From assembly GCA_024742285.1 (NCBI GenBank), contig JANSYR010000002.1, positions 537,691 through 601,690 of the forward strand: DNA of 64,000 bases. Reading direction: 5' to 3'. This DNA comes from a bacterium. GTDB lineage: Bacteria > Myxococcota_A > UBA9160 > UBA4427. Below the pieces are notes generated by a model that saw only the letters and a program-made list of their open reading frames with translations, was not told the DNA's origin and did no database searches. Shown piece by piece: positions 24,061-32,528 of this stretch; position 1 is the stretch's first letter, and each line of letters opens with the position of its first letter. A program made the position numbers and the translations under genes.

Positions 24061-24704
24061 TGAAGGCGCCGACGCCCTGCTCTCCTCGTTCTCGGCTCCG
24101 TACGTTATCGGTGGTGCAGGTCCTGATCGTCTTCGGACTCGCCGCGCCGGTCCTCGCCGAAGACGCGTCGCTCGCCCCCTTCAGCGGTCAATGGGCGCGA
24201 ATCGTGGACGAGGTGGCGGACGAGGCGCGCCTCGAGAGCATCGGGACGGCGACCGGCGACCTCTCCTGGATCGTCCGGAAGATGGCGACGGGTGTGCTCG
24301 AGAAGACGACGAGCCCGCCTCGGGAGCTCGCGTTCGAGTGGGACGGTGAAGCGCTTCACCAGCGCGTGCGGGGGCCGAACGGGGAATACGATCGGCCGGT
24401 CGATCCCGGTGCCGGCCCGACCCGCCAGACGGATCCACGGGGCGAAGAGACGACGATCGAGTGGCGGCGGACGACGGAGGGCCTCGAGGTCCATTGGCAG
24501 CAGTCCCAGGCCTTCGGTCGCAATCTCTACCGGGTCGACGAGGTCAGCCAGACCCTTCATGTCGAGCACCGCATCCAGGTGACCGCGATCGACGGCATCG
24601 ACGAGATCGTCTACGGCGCGCGCTTCGGGCGCATGACCCTGCCGCCGGTTTCGGCCGCACCGCTCGCGCCGCCCGGCTCGGGCGACGGCGTCGACGTCCG
24701 CTGA
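24057..24704 (+). CDS. unknown secreted protein, coupled to the TetR gene
   Basis: 215 residues. A basic N-terminus and hydrophobic stretch VVQVLIVFGLAAPVLAED give a signal peptide ending near residue 34. The mature part is beta-rich, with repeated charged strands such as ETTIEWRRTTEGLEVHWQQ and TLHVEHRIQVTAID, and looks like a lipocalin-like or DUF-type periplasmic beta protein. I do not recognise the family. The ATGA overlap with the TetR gene shows coupled translation, so it may handle or respond to the regulator's ligand. Confidence 0.72.
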   Translation: MMKAPTPCSPRSRLRTLSVVQVLIVFGLAAPVLAEDASLAPFSGQWARIVDEVADEARLESIGTATGDLSWIVRKMATGVLEKTTSPPRELAFEWDGEALHQRVRGPNGEYDRPVDPGAGPTRQTDPRGEETTIEWRRTTEGLEVHWQQSQAFGRNLYRVDEVSQTLHVEHRIQVTAIDGIDEIVYGARFGRMTLPPVSAAPLAPPGSGDGVDVR

Positions 24705-24790
24705 CTCACCCTCACCCCTCCCCCACCGCCGCCGTGGCGAACCGCGGCCGTGCTGGCGCGCCGCCCTGAGCCCCTGCGATGCGCGTCTGA

Positions 24791-24815
24791 AACGAGTGTT
24801 TTTACCCTCGTTTTT
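24791..24815 (+). terminator. weak intrinsic terminator after the TetR operon
   Basis: AACGAG pairs with CTCGTT across a ten-base loop, and the T's continue to 24815. It lies about 90 bases after the stop at 24704. The stem is short. Confidence 0.4.
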
Positions 24816-24888
24816 GGGATTCGCGCTCATCTCGTCGCCGAAGACTGGCCGCGAGCGCGCCGAACGGCTACAAGCACGGGCGATTCCT

Positions 24889-24912
24889 GTGCGCAAATCA
24901 GGCTTTGTGCAC
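24889..24912. promoter_or_regulatory. inverted repeat before the histone-like gene
   Basis: GTGCGCAAA (24889-24897) and TTTGTGCAC (24904-24912) match at eight of nine positions around a six-base centre. It ends 20 bases before the ATG at 24933, so it could be an operator or a leader hairpin near the ribosome site GAGAGGG. Confidence 0.45.
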
Positions 24913-24932
24913 GGTGATCTCGAGAGGGATGC

Positions 24933-25688
24933 ATGGCGGCCAGCAAGAAGAAGGCGGCGAAGAAGCCGGCGAAGAAGAAGGCTGCAGCCAAGAAGAAGGC
25001 TGCAGCCCCCAAGAAGAAGAAGGCTCCGGCCAAGAAGAAGGCCGCCAAGAAGCCGGCCAAGAAGGCGGCTGCGAAGAAGAAGGCGGCTGCGAAGGCCAAG
25101 GCACCTGCCAAGAAGGCGGCCGCGAAGAAGAAGGCGGCGCCGAAGAAGGCGGCCGCGAAGAAGAAGGCGGATCCGAAGAAGGCCGCCACCCGGAAGGCGC
25201 CGAAGAAAGCCGCCGCGAAGTCGGAAAAGGAAGCGTCCAAGAAGAAGGCCGCCGCCAAGGGCAAGGCGGCTTCCAAGGACGGGGCCACGCCCGCCAAGAA
25301 GGCGAAGCCGAAGAAGGCCGTCCAGCCCTCGGGTCCGCGCCACCCGAAGCTCGGGTACAAGTGGACCTGCTTCGAGTGCGCCGCGAAGTTCTACGACCTC
25401 GGTAAGGAAGAGCCGATCTGTCCCAAGTGCGGCGCTGACCAGCGCGATCGGCCGCCGGAGGCTCCGAAGCCCGTCTCCGAGGTCCCGAAGCCGAAGGTCG
25501 TGCGTCCGATGGCGCAGCTCCTCGACGACGAAGAGCCGCAGCCCTCGCCCGACGACGAGGTCGAAGAGACCAAGGCGCCCGGCGAAGAGATGTTCGACGA
25601 CACCGAGGCCGACGACGGCGGCCTCGACATCGACGACGACGCGGGGCCGGACGAAGGCGCCGACCCGCCGGAGATCGACGAGCTCTAG
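24933..25688 (+). CDS. histone H1-like Lys/Ala-rich tail fused to a FYDLN-acid domain
   Basis: 251 residues in three parts. Residues about 4-130 are almost only Lys, Ala and Pro in KKAAAKK-type repeats, like eukaryotic H1 tails and bacterial AlgP or Hc1. Residues 146-166 hold a Cys2-Cys2 ribbon (Cys146, 149, 163, 166) framing [16 protein letters not shown], the FYDLN-acid (PF09538/TIGR02300) motif. The last 70 residues are dense in Asp and Glu, as usual for that family. So the chain is strongly basic at one end and acidic at the other. A DNA-binding or compacting role is likely from the tail; the function of the FYDLN domain is unknown. Confidence 0.85.
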   Translation: MAASKKKAAKKPAKKKAAAKKKAAAPKKKKAPAKKKAAKKPAKKAAAKKKAAAKAKAPAKKAAAKKKAAPKKAAAKKKADPKKAATRKAPKKAAAKSEKEASKKKAAAKGKAASKDGATPAKKAKPKKAVQPSGPRHPKLGYKWTCFECAAKFYDLGKEEPICPKCGADQRDRPPEAPKPVSEVPKPKVVRPMAQLLDDEEPQPSPDDEVEETKAPGEEMFDDTEADDGGLDIDDDAGPDEGADPPEIDEL

Positions 25689-25710
25689 CCGGGCCCGATC
25701 GACACGCGAA

Positions 25711-26166
25711 TCAGATCGTCGTGAGCCGCTTCACGTGGCGCATGAGGCCCTGGCCGAGGTTCGCCCGCAGCTCGAGCTCACGGTCGAGCTCGCTGAGCTC
25801 GTTCTGTCGCTCGGCGACGCCCGCAGCGGCCCGACGGATCGCGCGGCTCGTGTGGGCGGTCTGCGCGAACTGCTGGACGTTTCCGGAGACCGATCCGAGG
25901 TCGCCCTTGGGTCGCGTGCGCTGGCGCTTCACCGCCTCGAACTTCGCTTCGGAGCCGACGAGCTCGGATTCGAACGCGTCGCGAAGCGCCTGGATGTCCT
26001 CGGTCGAGTAGCTCTCGTAGGGGCGGTGGCCCTCGGACTGGCGCTCGATCTCGAGGTTGCGGTGATAGTTGAAGCCACCCGCGCCGACGAGCAGCACGAG
26101 CAGGAAGAGCAGCGAGCCGCTGGCGCGGCCCGCCGTACGGCGAGCGTCGTGTCGGGAAACGGTCAT
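25711..26166 (-). CDS. single-span membrane protein with helical periplasmic part, unknown
   Basis: 151 residues. One N-terminal transmembrane helix (SLLFLLVLLVGAGGF, about 18-32) is followed by a polar, mostly helical domain with STEDIQALRDAFESELV and a coiled-coil-like end, AERQNELSELDRELELRANL. Orientation suggests most of it is periplasmic. No family recognised. It converges with the histone-like gene, 22 bases apart. Confidence 0.65.
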   Translation of the reverse strand: MTVSRHDARRTAGRASGSLLFLLVLLVGAGGFNYHRNLEIERQSEGHRPYESYSTEDIQALRDAFESELVGSEAKFEAVKRQRTRPKGDLGSVSGNVQQFAQTAHTSRAIRRAAAGVAERQNELSELDRELELRANLGQGLMRHVKRLTTI

Positions 26167-26360
26167 CGCGGACCTCCGAGGCGCGCGAGGGCGCGCGGCA
26201 CTCCCCGATTCATCGGCGACGGTCGCGCCCTGCTCAACCGGTGCCCCCGTTTTTTCAGCGGGGAACGGCAGCCCGCGCGCAGCGCGCACGCAGGACGCCG
26301 GAAGCGCGCCGAAGGCGTCGCGGCTCGCGCGCAGCGAGCACGCCGCGCGCCCGAGCAGTC

Positions 26361-28601
26361 TCAGTAGAGAAGCCGGTAGGCCTGCAGGCTGCGCATGACG
26401 CGCTTCACGTAGCTCCGCGTCTGCGAGTAGGGAATCGCTTCGACCCACTCGTCGTCGGGGCGCGCATCGCCCTCGACCCAGTCGGTGACCACGTGCGGGC
26501 CGGCGTTGTAGCTGGCGATGGAGGCCGACAGCTTGGTCGGGAATTGCGCCGAGAGTTCGGCCAGGTAGAACGAGCCGAGCTCGATGTTCGTGCGCGGATC
26601 GAAGAGATCATCGGGATCGAAGCCGCGGCGCCCGCTCCGGTCCGCGAGGCGCGCGCCGGTCTCGCGCATGATCTGGAGCAGCCCCCGCGCGCCGACCGGG
26701 GACACGACCTTCGGCCGGTAACCGCTCTCCTCGCGCATGATCGAATACACGAGCTCCGGATCGACGCTGCCCTCGTCGGCGGTCGCCTCGTCGACGAGCC
26801 CCTCGAAGGCCGAGGGCCAGGCGTACCACCAGAGCTCCTCGAGGCCGGCGACCGGGCCCCGCGCGAGATTCGCGCTGTAGGCGTCGACGATCACGCGCTG
26901 GGCGCGATTGAAGTCCCCGGCCGAGGTCAGCAGCCGCGCGAGCTCGACGCGATCGTCGAGGCCGCGGGCGCGGCGCGTGAGCGACGCCGTCTCCTCGGCA
27001 CCCGCCTCCGCCAGCCCCGCCTTCATCAGGATCCGGACCCGCTCGAGGGCGCTGCCCGGGAGCGCTGCTCGCCCGACCGAGATCGCGTGCGCGGGGCGGG
27101 CCACGTCCTGCCGCCCGGTCGCGATCCGCGCACGCCAGCCGTAGTAGGCGAGCGGGAACTCCTCGGCGATCTCCGCGAGGATGGCGTTCGCCTCCTCGGG
27201 CCGCCCGGCCTTCTCGAGCGCGCGAGCGTGCCAGTAGCGCGGCCGCAAACGGTCGATCGGATGGGAGGTCGCGTCCGCCAGGGCCTCGAAGCGCTTCGCG
27301 GCCTCCGCGTGCCGGCCGAAGCGGTAGTCGCTCCAGCCGAGCCGCCAGAGCGCCGCCCGCTTGTTGCCATTGCCCTTCGGATCGTTGGCCAGGATCTCGA
27401 AGTGCGCACGTGCCTCGTCGTCGCGATCGCGCCCGTCCAGGAGGAGCGCGGCGAGGTAGTGGGCGCGCATCTGGTTGGGCCCGGACTTCTTCGCGAGCTT
27501 CTCGAACGCGGCGATGGACTCCGGTACGCGGTCCGCCCGGGCCATCGAGCGCGCCGTCCAGATCGGCGTGTCCCCCGTCTGCGGCAGCGCTTCGAAGGCG
27601 GCGACGGCTTCCGGATAGCGGCGCATGCGGAAGAGCGTCTGGGCGCGCTGCTTGCGGGCGCGACGGGTCTCGGCTTTGGGCAGTCCCATCGCGAGCGCAC
27701 GATCGTAGGCCTCGAGGGCCTCGTCGTTCATGCGCTGGCGGAAGAGTCGGTCGCCGCGACGCCGCCAATCGCTGGCGCGGCGCAGGCGCTCGCCCAGGTG
27801 CGCTTCGATCACGTCGAGGCGATGACTCGCCTGCTTCGCCTCGTCGGTCGCGGGGTGCGCATACCAGAGAAGGCGCCAGGTGATCCCTGCGGCGCGGTCC
27901 TCGCCGGAGCGTTCCTCGCTCCGCGCGACCTTCCGGAGCAGCGCGGCGCGCTGGTCGTCCTCGTCGGTCGCCGAGAGCGCCGCCGCCCAGGCCTCGCGGG
28001 CCGCGGCCTCGTCCCGGGTCCGGACCAGGGCCTCGCCGACGAGCTCGTGGAGCGGAGCGCGCAGCGGCGTCTCCGCGAACTCGGAGAGCGTCGCCGTCGC
28101 GATCTCCCGGGCCTCGGTCGGGCGACCGCGGTCGAGCTGCAGTCGCGCGCGCAGGAGCCCCGAGTGGTCGCCGACGATCGGGTGCCGCAAGCCGATCTGG
28201 GCGTAGAGCCAGTCGGCGTGGGCATAGTCCTCGGCCTCGATCGCCGCGGCCGCCGCGCGGAAGAGCGCCGCCGGGTCGTCGAGCATCGCCTGGCTCTGTG
28301 CGCGCAGGACGGCATCCGCCGGGGGCGTCGGCAGGCCGCCCGGCACGTCGGCCGCGACCGCTGCGTCGGGATCGAGGGGGGGCACCTCCGTCGACTCCGC
28401 GCCCCGTTCGGACACCGATTCCACAGGCGCCGGGACGACGGTCGCGCCGGATTCGAGCGGCGGCTGGATCTCGCCGTCGACCCGCGCCGAGACGACGCTC
28501 GACAGCAGGCCCGTCGCGACGAGGGCCAACGCGATCGCGCGGATCCCGCGGCCTGCCGCGTGGCCCTGCGTGTCCTGCGTCCCCTGCGTCATCGTGACCA
28601 T
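26361..28601 (-). CDS. soluble lytic murein transglycosylase (Slt70-like)
   Basis: About 746 residues. A signal peptide near the start is followed by a long alpha-helical superhelix of TPR-like repeats (about residues 100-560), as in Slt70, and a C-terminal lysozyme-like domain. That domain has SIMREESGYRPKVVS with the catalytic Glu, PVGARGLLQIMRETG, and ASYNAGPHVVTDW. The enzyme cleaves the MurNAc-GlcNAc bond of peptidoglycan with formation of 1,6-anhydro ends, in the periplasm. I chose the ATG at 28601 (MVTMTQ), with GAGGAG upstream; an earlier ATG at 28658 adds 19 polar residues and is less likely. A palindrome lies in the gap to the divergent GHL10 gene. Confidence 0.9.
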   Translation of the reverse strand: MVTMTQGTQDTQGHAAGRGIRAIALALVATGLLSSVVSARVDGEIQPPLESGATVVPAPVESVSERGAESTEVPPLDPDAAVAADVPGGLPTPPADAVLRAQSQAMLDDPAALFRAAAAAIEAEDYAHADWLYAQIGLRHPIVGDHSGLLRARLQLDRGRPTEAREIATATLSEFAETPLRAPLHELVGEALVRTRDEAAAREAWAAALSATDEDDQRAALLRKVARSEERSGEDRAAGITWRLLWYAHPATDEAKQASHRLDVIEAHLGERLRRASDWRRRGDRLFRQRMNDEALEAYDRALAMGLPKAETRRARKQRAQTLFRMRRYPEAVAAFEALPQTGDTPIWTARSMARADRVPESIAAFEKLAKKSGPNQMRAHYLAALLLDGRDRDDEARAHFEILANDPKGNGNKRAALWRLGWSDYRFGRHAEAAKRFEALADATSHPIDRLRPRYWHARALEKAGRPEEANAILAEIAEEFPLAYYGWRARIATGRQDVARPAHAISVGRAALPGSALERVRILMKAGLAEAGAEETASLTRRARGLDDRVELARLLTSAGDFNRAQRVIVDAYSANLARGPVAGLEELWWYAWPSAFEGLVDEATADEGSVDPELVYSIMREESGYRPKVVSPVGARGLLQIMRETGARLADRSGRRGFDPDDLFDPRTNIELGSFYLAELSAQFPTKLSASIASYNAGPHVVTDWVEGDARPDDEWVEAIPYSQTRSYVKRVMRSLQAYRLLY

Positions 28602-28669
28602 CCTCGCCGACTCCTCATCGCCGCCGTCGCATCCGGACCTCCGATTCTGGCCCTGCATGCGATGCTGTC

Positions 28670-28682
28670 AATCGGACCGATT
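28670..28682. promoter_or_regulatory. palindrome in the slt / GHL10 divergent gap
   Basis: AATCGG-A-CCGATT, perfect six-base arms around one base, about 70 bases from the slt start and 59 from the GHL10 start. A possible shared operator; no factor can be named. Confidence 0.35.
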
Positions 28683-28740
28683 CCACACGGCGTTTCGTCC
28701 AGGGAACGAAGCAAAGCGGGGACGCCGGCCTCGGAAGTGA

Positions 28741-30129
28741 GTGGCCCACATTGAGGTGAAGGGCACGCAAAGTTACCGTTCACCCGCTTTGCTCCCCCAC
28801 CCGATCCATTCCGCGTTGCGGAGGCCCCTCGTGGGGTTGGCCGGCCTGCTTGCGGGTCTCCTGCTGGCGTGTGTGCCCGAACCCGCGACGCGCCCCGCTC
28901 CCGCCAGCACCGCCGAGGCCGGCGCAGAAGTGCCCGGGGCGCTTCGTCCCGATGCCGGATCGGCCGAGGCCGCCCCCCTCGCCCGCGGCCTCTGGATCCT
29001 CGCCGAGGGCAGCGAGCGCGTCCTCGACGCCCCTCGCGAACGCCTCGGCCCCCTGCTGGATCGCGCGGCTCGACTCGGCGCGACGGATCTCTTCGTCCAG
29101 GTCTACCGTGGAGGGCGGGCCTTCTACGCTGCCGGGCCCGGGATCGAACGGACGCCTGCGGTCGACCCGCTCGAAGCGGAGGGCGTCGACGGCCTGCAGC
29201 TGCTCCTCGACGCCGCCCGTGCGCGGGGCTTCCGGGTGCACGCCTGGGTCAACGTGCTCTCGCTCTCGACCCGACGCGACGCGGCGTTGATCGGGCAGCT
29301 CGGGCGCGAGGCGATCCTCGTGGATCGGTCCGGTCGGTCGGTCCTCGACTATCCGGACTTCGACGTGCCGCAGCCCGATCGACGGTACTACCGGATGGGC
29401 ACGCGGGGGCTCTATCTCGATCCCGCGGTGCCGGCGGTTCGCGACCGGCTCGTTTCGACCTTCGTCGATCTGCTCCGCCGCTACCCCGACCTCGATGGTC
29501 TCCACCTCGACTACATCCGGCATCCTGGCGTCCTCCCCTTCGCCCCCGGTTCGCGATTCGGGGTGGGCCTCGAGTTCGGGTACGGCGCGGTCTCGCGTTC
29601 CCGATATCGAAGCGAGACCGGGCGCCCCGATCCGATCGACGGCGCCGGGCCCGGTGTGGTTCGCGGCGCCAACGCCTGGGACGCCTGGCGAAGGGAACAG
29701 GTCACGCAGCTCGTCGAAGCGATCGCGCAGAACGCGCGGGCGACGCGGCCGGGCCTGGAGATCTCGGCGGCGGTCATCGCGTACGACGATCGGGCGTACC
29801 TTTCGTTGGCCCAGGACTGGCGGGGCTGGCTTCGATCGGGGGCCCTCGATCGCGCGATTCCGATGGCGTATACGCTGGACGACGCGCTGTTGCTGAACCA
29901 GCTCGAGAGCTACGCCGGCTGGCCCTATGCCGATCGCATCTGGCCGGGCCTCGGCGTCTGGCTCTTCGACGACGCGCCGGAGCGGGCGCTCGACCAGCTG
30001 GCCCAGCTGCGCGAGCTCGGCTTCGGGGGGGAGGTCCTGTTCTCGGACGACGCGATCGCGCAGAGCCCGGCCCTCCTCGACGCCCTCGCGACGACGGCAC
30101 CCGCGCGCCGCGAGGAGACGCGCCCTTGA
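28741..30129 (+). CDS. GHL10-type (DUF187-like) glycoside hydrolase lipoprotein
   Basis: Up to 462 residues. The hydrophobic stretch LAGLLAGLLLACVPEP ends in a lipobox Cys, so it is a probable outer-membrane or periplasmic lipoprotein. The TIM-barrel part begins RGLWILAEGSE and has FVQVYRGGRAFYA, VHAWVNVLSLS and DGLHLDYIRHPG, the motifs of the GHL10 / YngK-like family thought to act on polysaccharides or peptidoglycan-linked sugars. The GTG at 28741 has CGGAAG before it; TTG at 28789 would give a more usual signal peptide. It overlaps queA by four bases, so it is transcribed and perhaps translated with it. The activity is inferred. Confidence 0.82.
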   Translation: MAHIEVKGTQSYRSPALLPHPIHSALRRPLVGLAGLLAGLLLACVPEPATRPAPASTAEAGAEVPGALRPDAGSAEAAPLARGLWILAEGSERVLDAPRERLGPLLDRAARLGATDLFVQVYRGGRAFYAAGPGIERTPAVDPLEAEGVDGLQLLLDAARARGFRVHAWVNVLSLSTRRDAALIGQLGREAILVDRSGRSVLDYPDFDVPQPDRRYYRMGTRGLYLDPAVPAVRDRLVSTFVDLLRRYPDLDGLHLDYIRHPGVLPFAPGSRFGVGLEFGYGAVSRSRYRSETGRPDPIDGAGPGVVRGANAWDAWRREQVTQLVEAIAQNARATRPGLEISAAVIAYDDRAYLSLAQDWRGWLRSGALDRAIPMAYTLDDALLLNQLESYAGWPYADRIWPGLGVWLFDDAPERALDQLAQLRELGFGGEVLFSDDAIAQSPALLDALATTAPARREETRP

Positions 30130-31241
30130 CCTCTTCGTGCCGGGAGGCGGACCCGCTCGCGGTCCTCGAGGACTACGACTTCGAGCTGCCCGAATCGTCG
30201 ATCGCCCAGGTGGCCCTCGAAGAGCGGGACGCGGCGCGTCTGCTCCTGCTCGACCGGGAGACCGGCGCGCGCGTCGCTGGCGGCGAGGACGTCCGGGTCC
30301 GGGATCTCGTCGGCTGGCTTCGCCCGGGCGATCTGTTGGTCGTGAACGCGACGCGGGTGCTCTCCGCGCGCCTGGTCGGTCGCAAGGCGAGTGGCGGGGC
30401 CGCCGAGGCGCTGTTGCTCGGTCCGGATCCCGAGCGTCCCGGGACCCACCGCGCGCTCGTGAAGTGCACCGGTCGCGTCCGCGAAGGCCTCGAGCTCGTG
30501 CTCGGCCGCGGCGACGGGCTGCCGGCCACGATCGAAGCGCTCCACGGGCGCGGGGAAGTGTCGTTGCGTTTCGCGTCGGACGCGGATCCCTATTCAGAAG
30601 GACAGGCGCCGCTCCCCCCGTACATCCGACGCGAAGGGGTGGACGACGCCGAAGCGGACCTCGAGCGCTATCAGACGGTCTACGCGCGCGAGCCCGGGGC
30701 GATCGCGGCACCGACGGCGGGACTCCACTTCACGCCCGCGCTCCTCGCGGCCCTCGAAGGGCGCGGCATCCAGCGCGCCGAAGTCGTCCTGCACGTGGGC
30801 GCAGGGACGTTCCGCCCCCTCGACGACGAAGCGATGACCAGCGGCCTGCTCCACGAGGAGGCGTTCGTCCTGCCCGAGGAGACGGTGGCGGCGGTCGAGG
30901 CGACGCGTGCGCGCGGCGGCCGGGTCGTCGCGGTGGGGACGACGAGCGTGCGGGTGCTCGAGAGCCAGGTCGGCGAGGACGGCCGGCTCGCGGCGGGACG
31001 CGGCACGACCCGGCTCTTCCTCCGGCCGGACGGGGCGCCCTTCCGCGTCGTCGACGCCCTCCTCACCAACTTCCATCTTCCGCGCTCGTCGCTCCTCCTG
31101 TTGGTCGCGGCCTTCGTCGGTCGCGAGCCGATGCTCGAGGCCTATCGGGCGGCGATCGCCGAGGGGTTCCGGTTCTACTCGTACGGCGACGCGATGCTGA
31201 TCGCGCCCGGTCTCGCCGAGATGGCGAAGGAGCGCTCATGA
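30126..31241 (+). CDS. queA: S-adenosylmethionine:tRNA ribosyltransferase-isomerase
   Basis: 371 residues. Typical blocks appear in order: YDFELPESSIAQ (about 16-27), LRPGDLLVVNATRVLSARL (about 66-84), APTAGLHFTP, VLHVGAGTFRP, VGTTSVRVLES and LTNFHLPRSSLL. QueA transfers and rearranges the ribosyl part of SAM onto 7-aminomethyl-7-deazaguanine in tRNA, giving epoxyqueuosine. The start is TTG at 30126, the only in-frame start near the conserved N-terminus, and it overlaps the previous stop as TTGA. Its own stop overlaps tgt as ATGA, so the two queuosine genes are translationally coupled. Confidence 0.95.
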   Translation: MTSSCREADPLAVLEDYDFELPESSIAQVALEERDAARLLLLDRETGARVAGGEDVRVRDLVGWLRPGDLLVVNATRVLSARLVGRKASGGAAEALLLGPDPERPGTHRALVKCTGRVREGLELVLGRGDGLPATIEALHGRGEVSLRFASDADPYSEGQAPLPPYIRREGVDDAEADLERYQTVYAREPGAIAAPTAGLHFTPALLAALEGRGIQRAEVVLHVGAGTFRPLDDEAMTSGLLHEEAFVLPEETVAAVEATRARGGRVVAVGTTSVRVLESQVGEDGRLAAGRGTTRLFLRPDGAPFRVVDALLTNFHLPRSSLLLLVAAFVGREPMLEAYRAAIAEGFRFYSYGDAMLIAPGLAEMAKERS

Positions 31242-32386
31242 GCGTGATCACCCGCGCCGAGGGCTTCGCGCTCGAAGTCGTGGACCGGGAAGGTGCGGCG
31301 CGGCGCTCGCGGCTCACGACGCCCCACGGCGTGATCGAGACGCCGACGTTCATGCCGGTCGCGACGTATGGCGCGGTTCGCGGCGTGAGCTTCCAGGAGC
31401 TCGCCGAGGCGGGCGCGCAGATCCTGCTCTCGAACACCTACCATCTCCATGAGCGCCCGGGAGAGGAGACGGTCGAAGCCCTGGGCGGTCTGCACGGCTT
31501 TACCGGTTGGGACGGGCCCTGGCTCACGGATTCCGGCGGCTTTCAGGTCACGAGCCTCGCCGACCGCGCGAAGATCGACGAGGAGGGCGTGACCTTCACG
31601 TCGCCCCTCGACGGACGCCGTCGCCAGCTCACGCCCGAGAACACCATCGCCATCCAGGAAGCCCTCGGCTCCGACATCGCGATGGTCCTCGACGAGTGCC
31701 TGCCGATCGATCACGACGAATCCGGACGAACCGACCCGCGCGAGATGCAGCGGGCCATGGAGCGGACCCTGCGCTGGGCGGAGCGCGCCCAGGCGGCGCG
31801 CCGACGCTCGCAGCAGGCGGTCTTCGCGATCGTCCAGGGCGGGGCCTCGGAGGCGCTTCGGCGTGCGAGCGCCGAGGCGACCGCGGGGATCGAGTTCGAC
31901 GGATACGCCCACGGCGGCCTCGGGCTCGGCGAGAGCCGGGAGGAGCGACGCGCCGCCGTGGCGACCGCCAATGCGGCCCTGCCCGACGACCGCCCCCGCT
32001 ACCTGATGGGTCTCGGCCGCCCGATCGACCTCCTCGACGGGGTGGCCGCGGGGGTCGATCTCTTCGACTGCGTCGTGCCCACCCGCAATGGTCGCCACGG
32101 CCTCGTGTTCACCTCCGAGGGCACGATCAGCCTGCGCAACGCCGGCTACGCCCGCGACCAGGACCCGATCGATCCCGCCTGCACCTGTCCGGCCTGCCGA
32201 AATCACAGCCGGGGCTACCTGCGCCACCTGGTGAAGACCGGTGAGTCGCTGGGCCGCCGACTCTCCGCGCTCCATAACCTCACGTATTACTTGAACCTTC
32301 TCACGCGGGCGCGGGAGGCGATCCGCGCGGGCCGTTTCGCGGCGCTCCACGCCGAGGTCGGGGCGATCGCGGACGTTCGGCTCTAG
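31238..32386 (+). CDS. tgt: queuine tRNA-ribosyltransferase (tRNA-guanine transglycosylase)
   Basis: 382 residues. TPTFMPVATYGAVRG, LSNTYHLHERPGEE, and LTDSGGFQV with the first catalytic Asp (about residue 95) identify the enzyme. FDCVVPTRNGRHG carries the nucleophilic Asp, and CTCPACRNHSRGYLRHL contains three Cys and a His that bind zinc. The enzyme swaps G34 for preQ1 in tRNAs for Asp, Asn, His and Tyr, the step just before QueA. The ATG overlaps the queA stop. No yajC or secD follows, unlike in enterobacteria. Confidence 0.95.
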   Translation: MSVITRAEGFALEVVDREGAARRSRLTTPHGVIETPTFMPVATYGAVRGVSFQELAEAGAQILLSNTYHLHERPGEETVEALGGLHGFTGWDGPWLTDSGGFQVTSLADRAKIDEEGVTFTSPLDGRRRQLTPENTIAIQEALGSDIAMVLDECLPIDHDESGRTDPREMQRAMERTLRWAERAQAARRRSQQAVFAIVQGGASEALRRASAEATAGIEFDGYAHGGLGLGESREERRAAVATANAALPDDRPRYLMGLGRPIDLLDGVAAGVDLFDCVVPTRNGRHGLVFTSEGTISLRNAGYARDQDPIDPACTCPACRNHSRGYLRHLVKTGESLGRRLSALHNLTYYLNLLTRAREAIRAGRFAALHAEVGAIADVRL

Positions 32387-32528
32387 CGGGGCCGCTCGGC
32401 GGGCCCGAGGGCGGGTGCGCAAACCGGCACATCCGTGCTGCTCAAGGCCTGCTTGCGATTCACCGATTCAACTTCTGATGCTGTATCGGAAAACGCGGCC
32501 GGACGATGCGAGGATCGGAGGACACGGC

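Noticed and set aside
26167..26360. A terminator in the gap after slt, where CCCCG and CGGGG flank a T-run
   Set aside because: The T's are in the loop rather than after the stem, so it would not work as an intrinsic terminator in either direction. Otherwise the gap has only GC-rich repeats.
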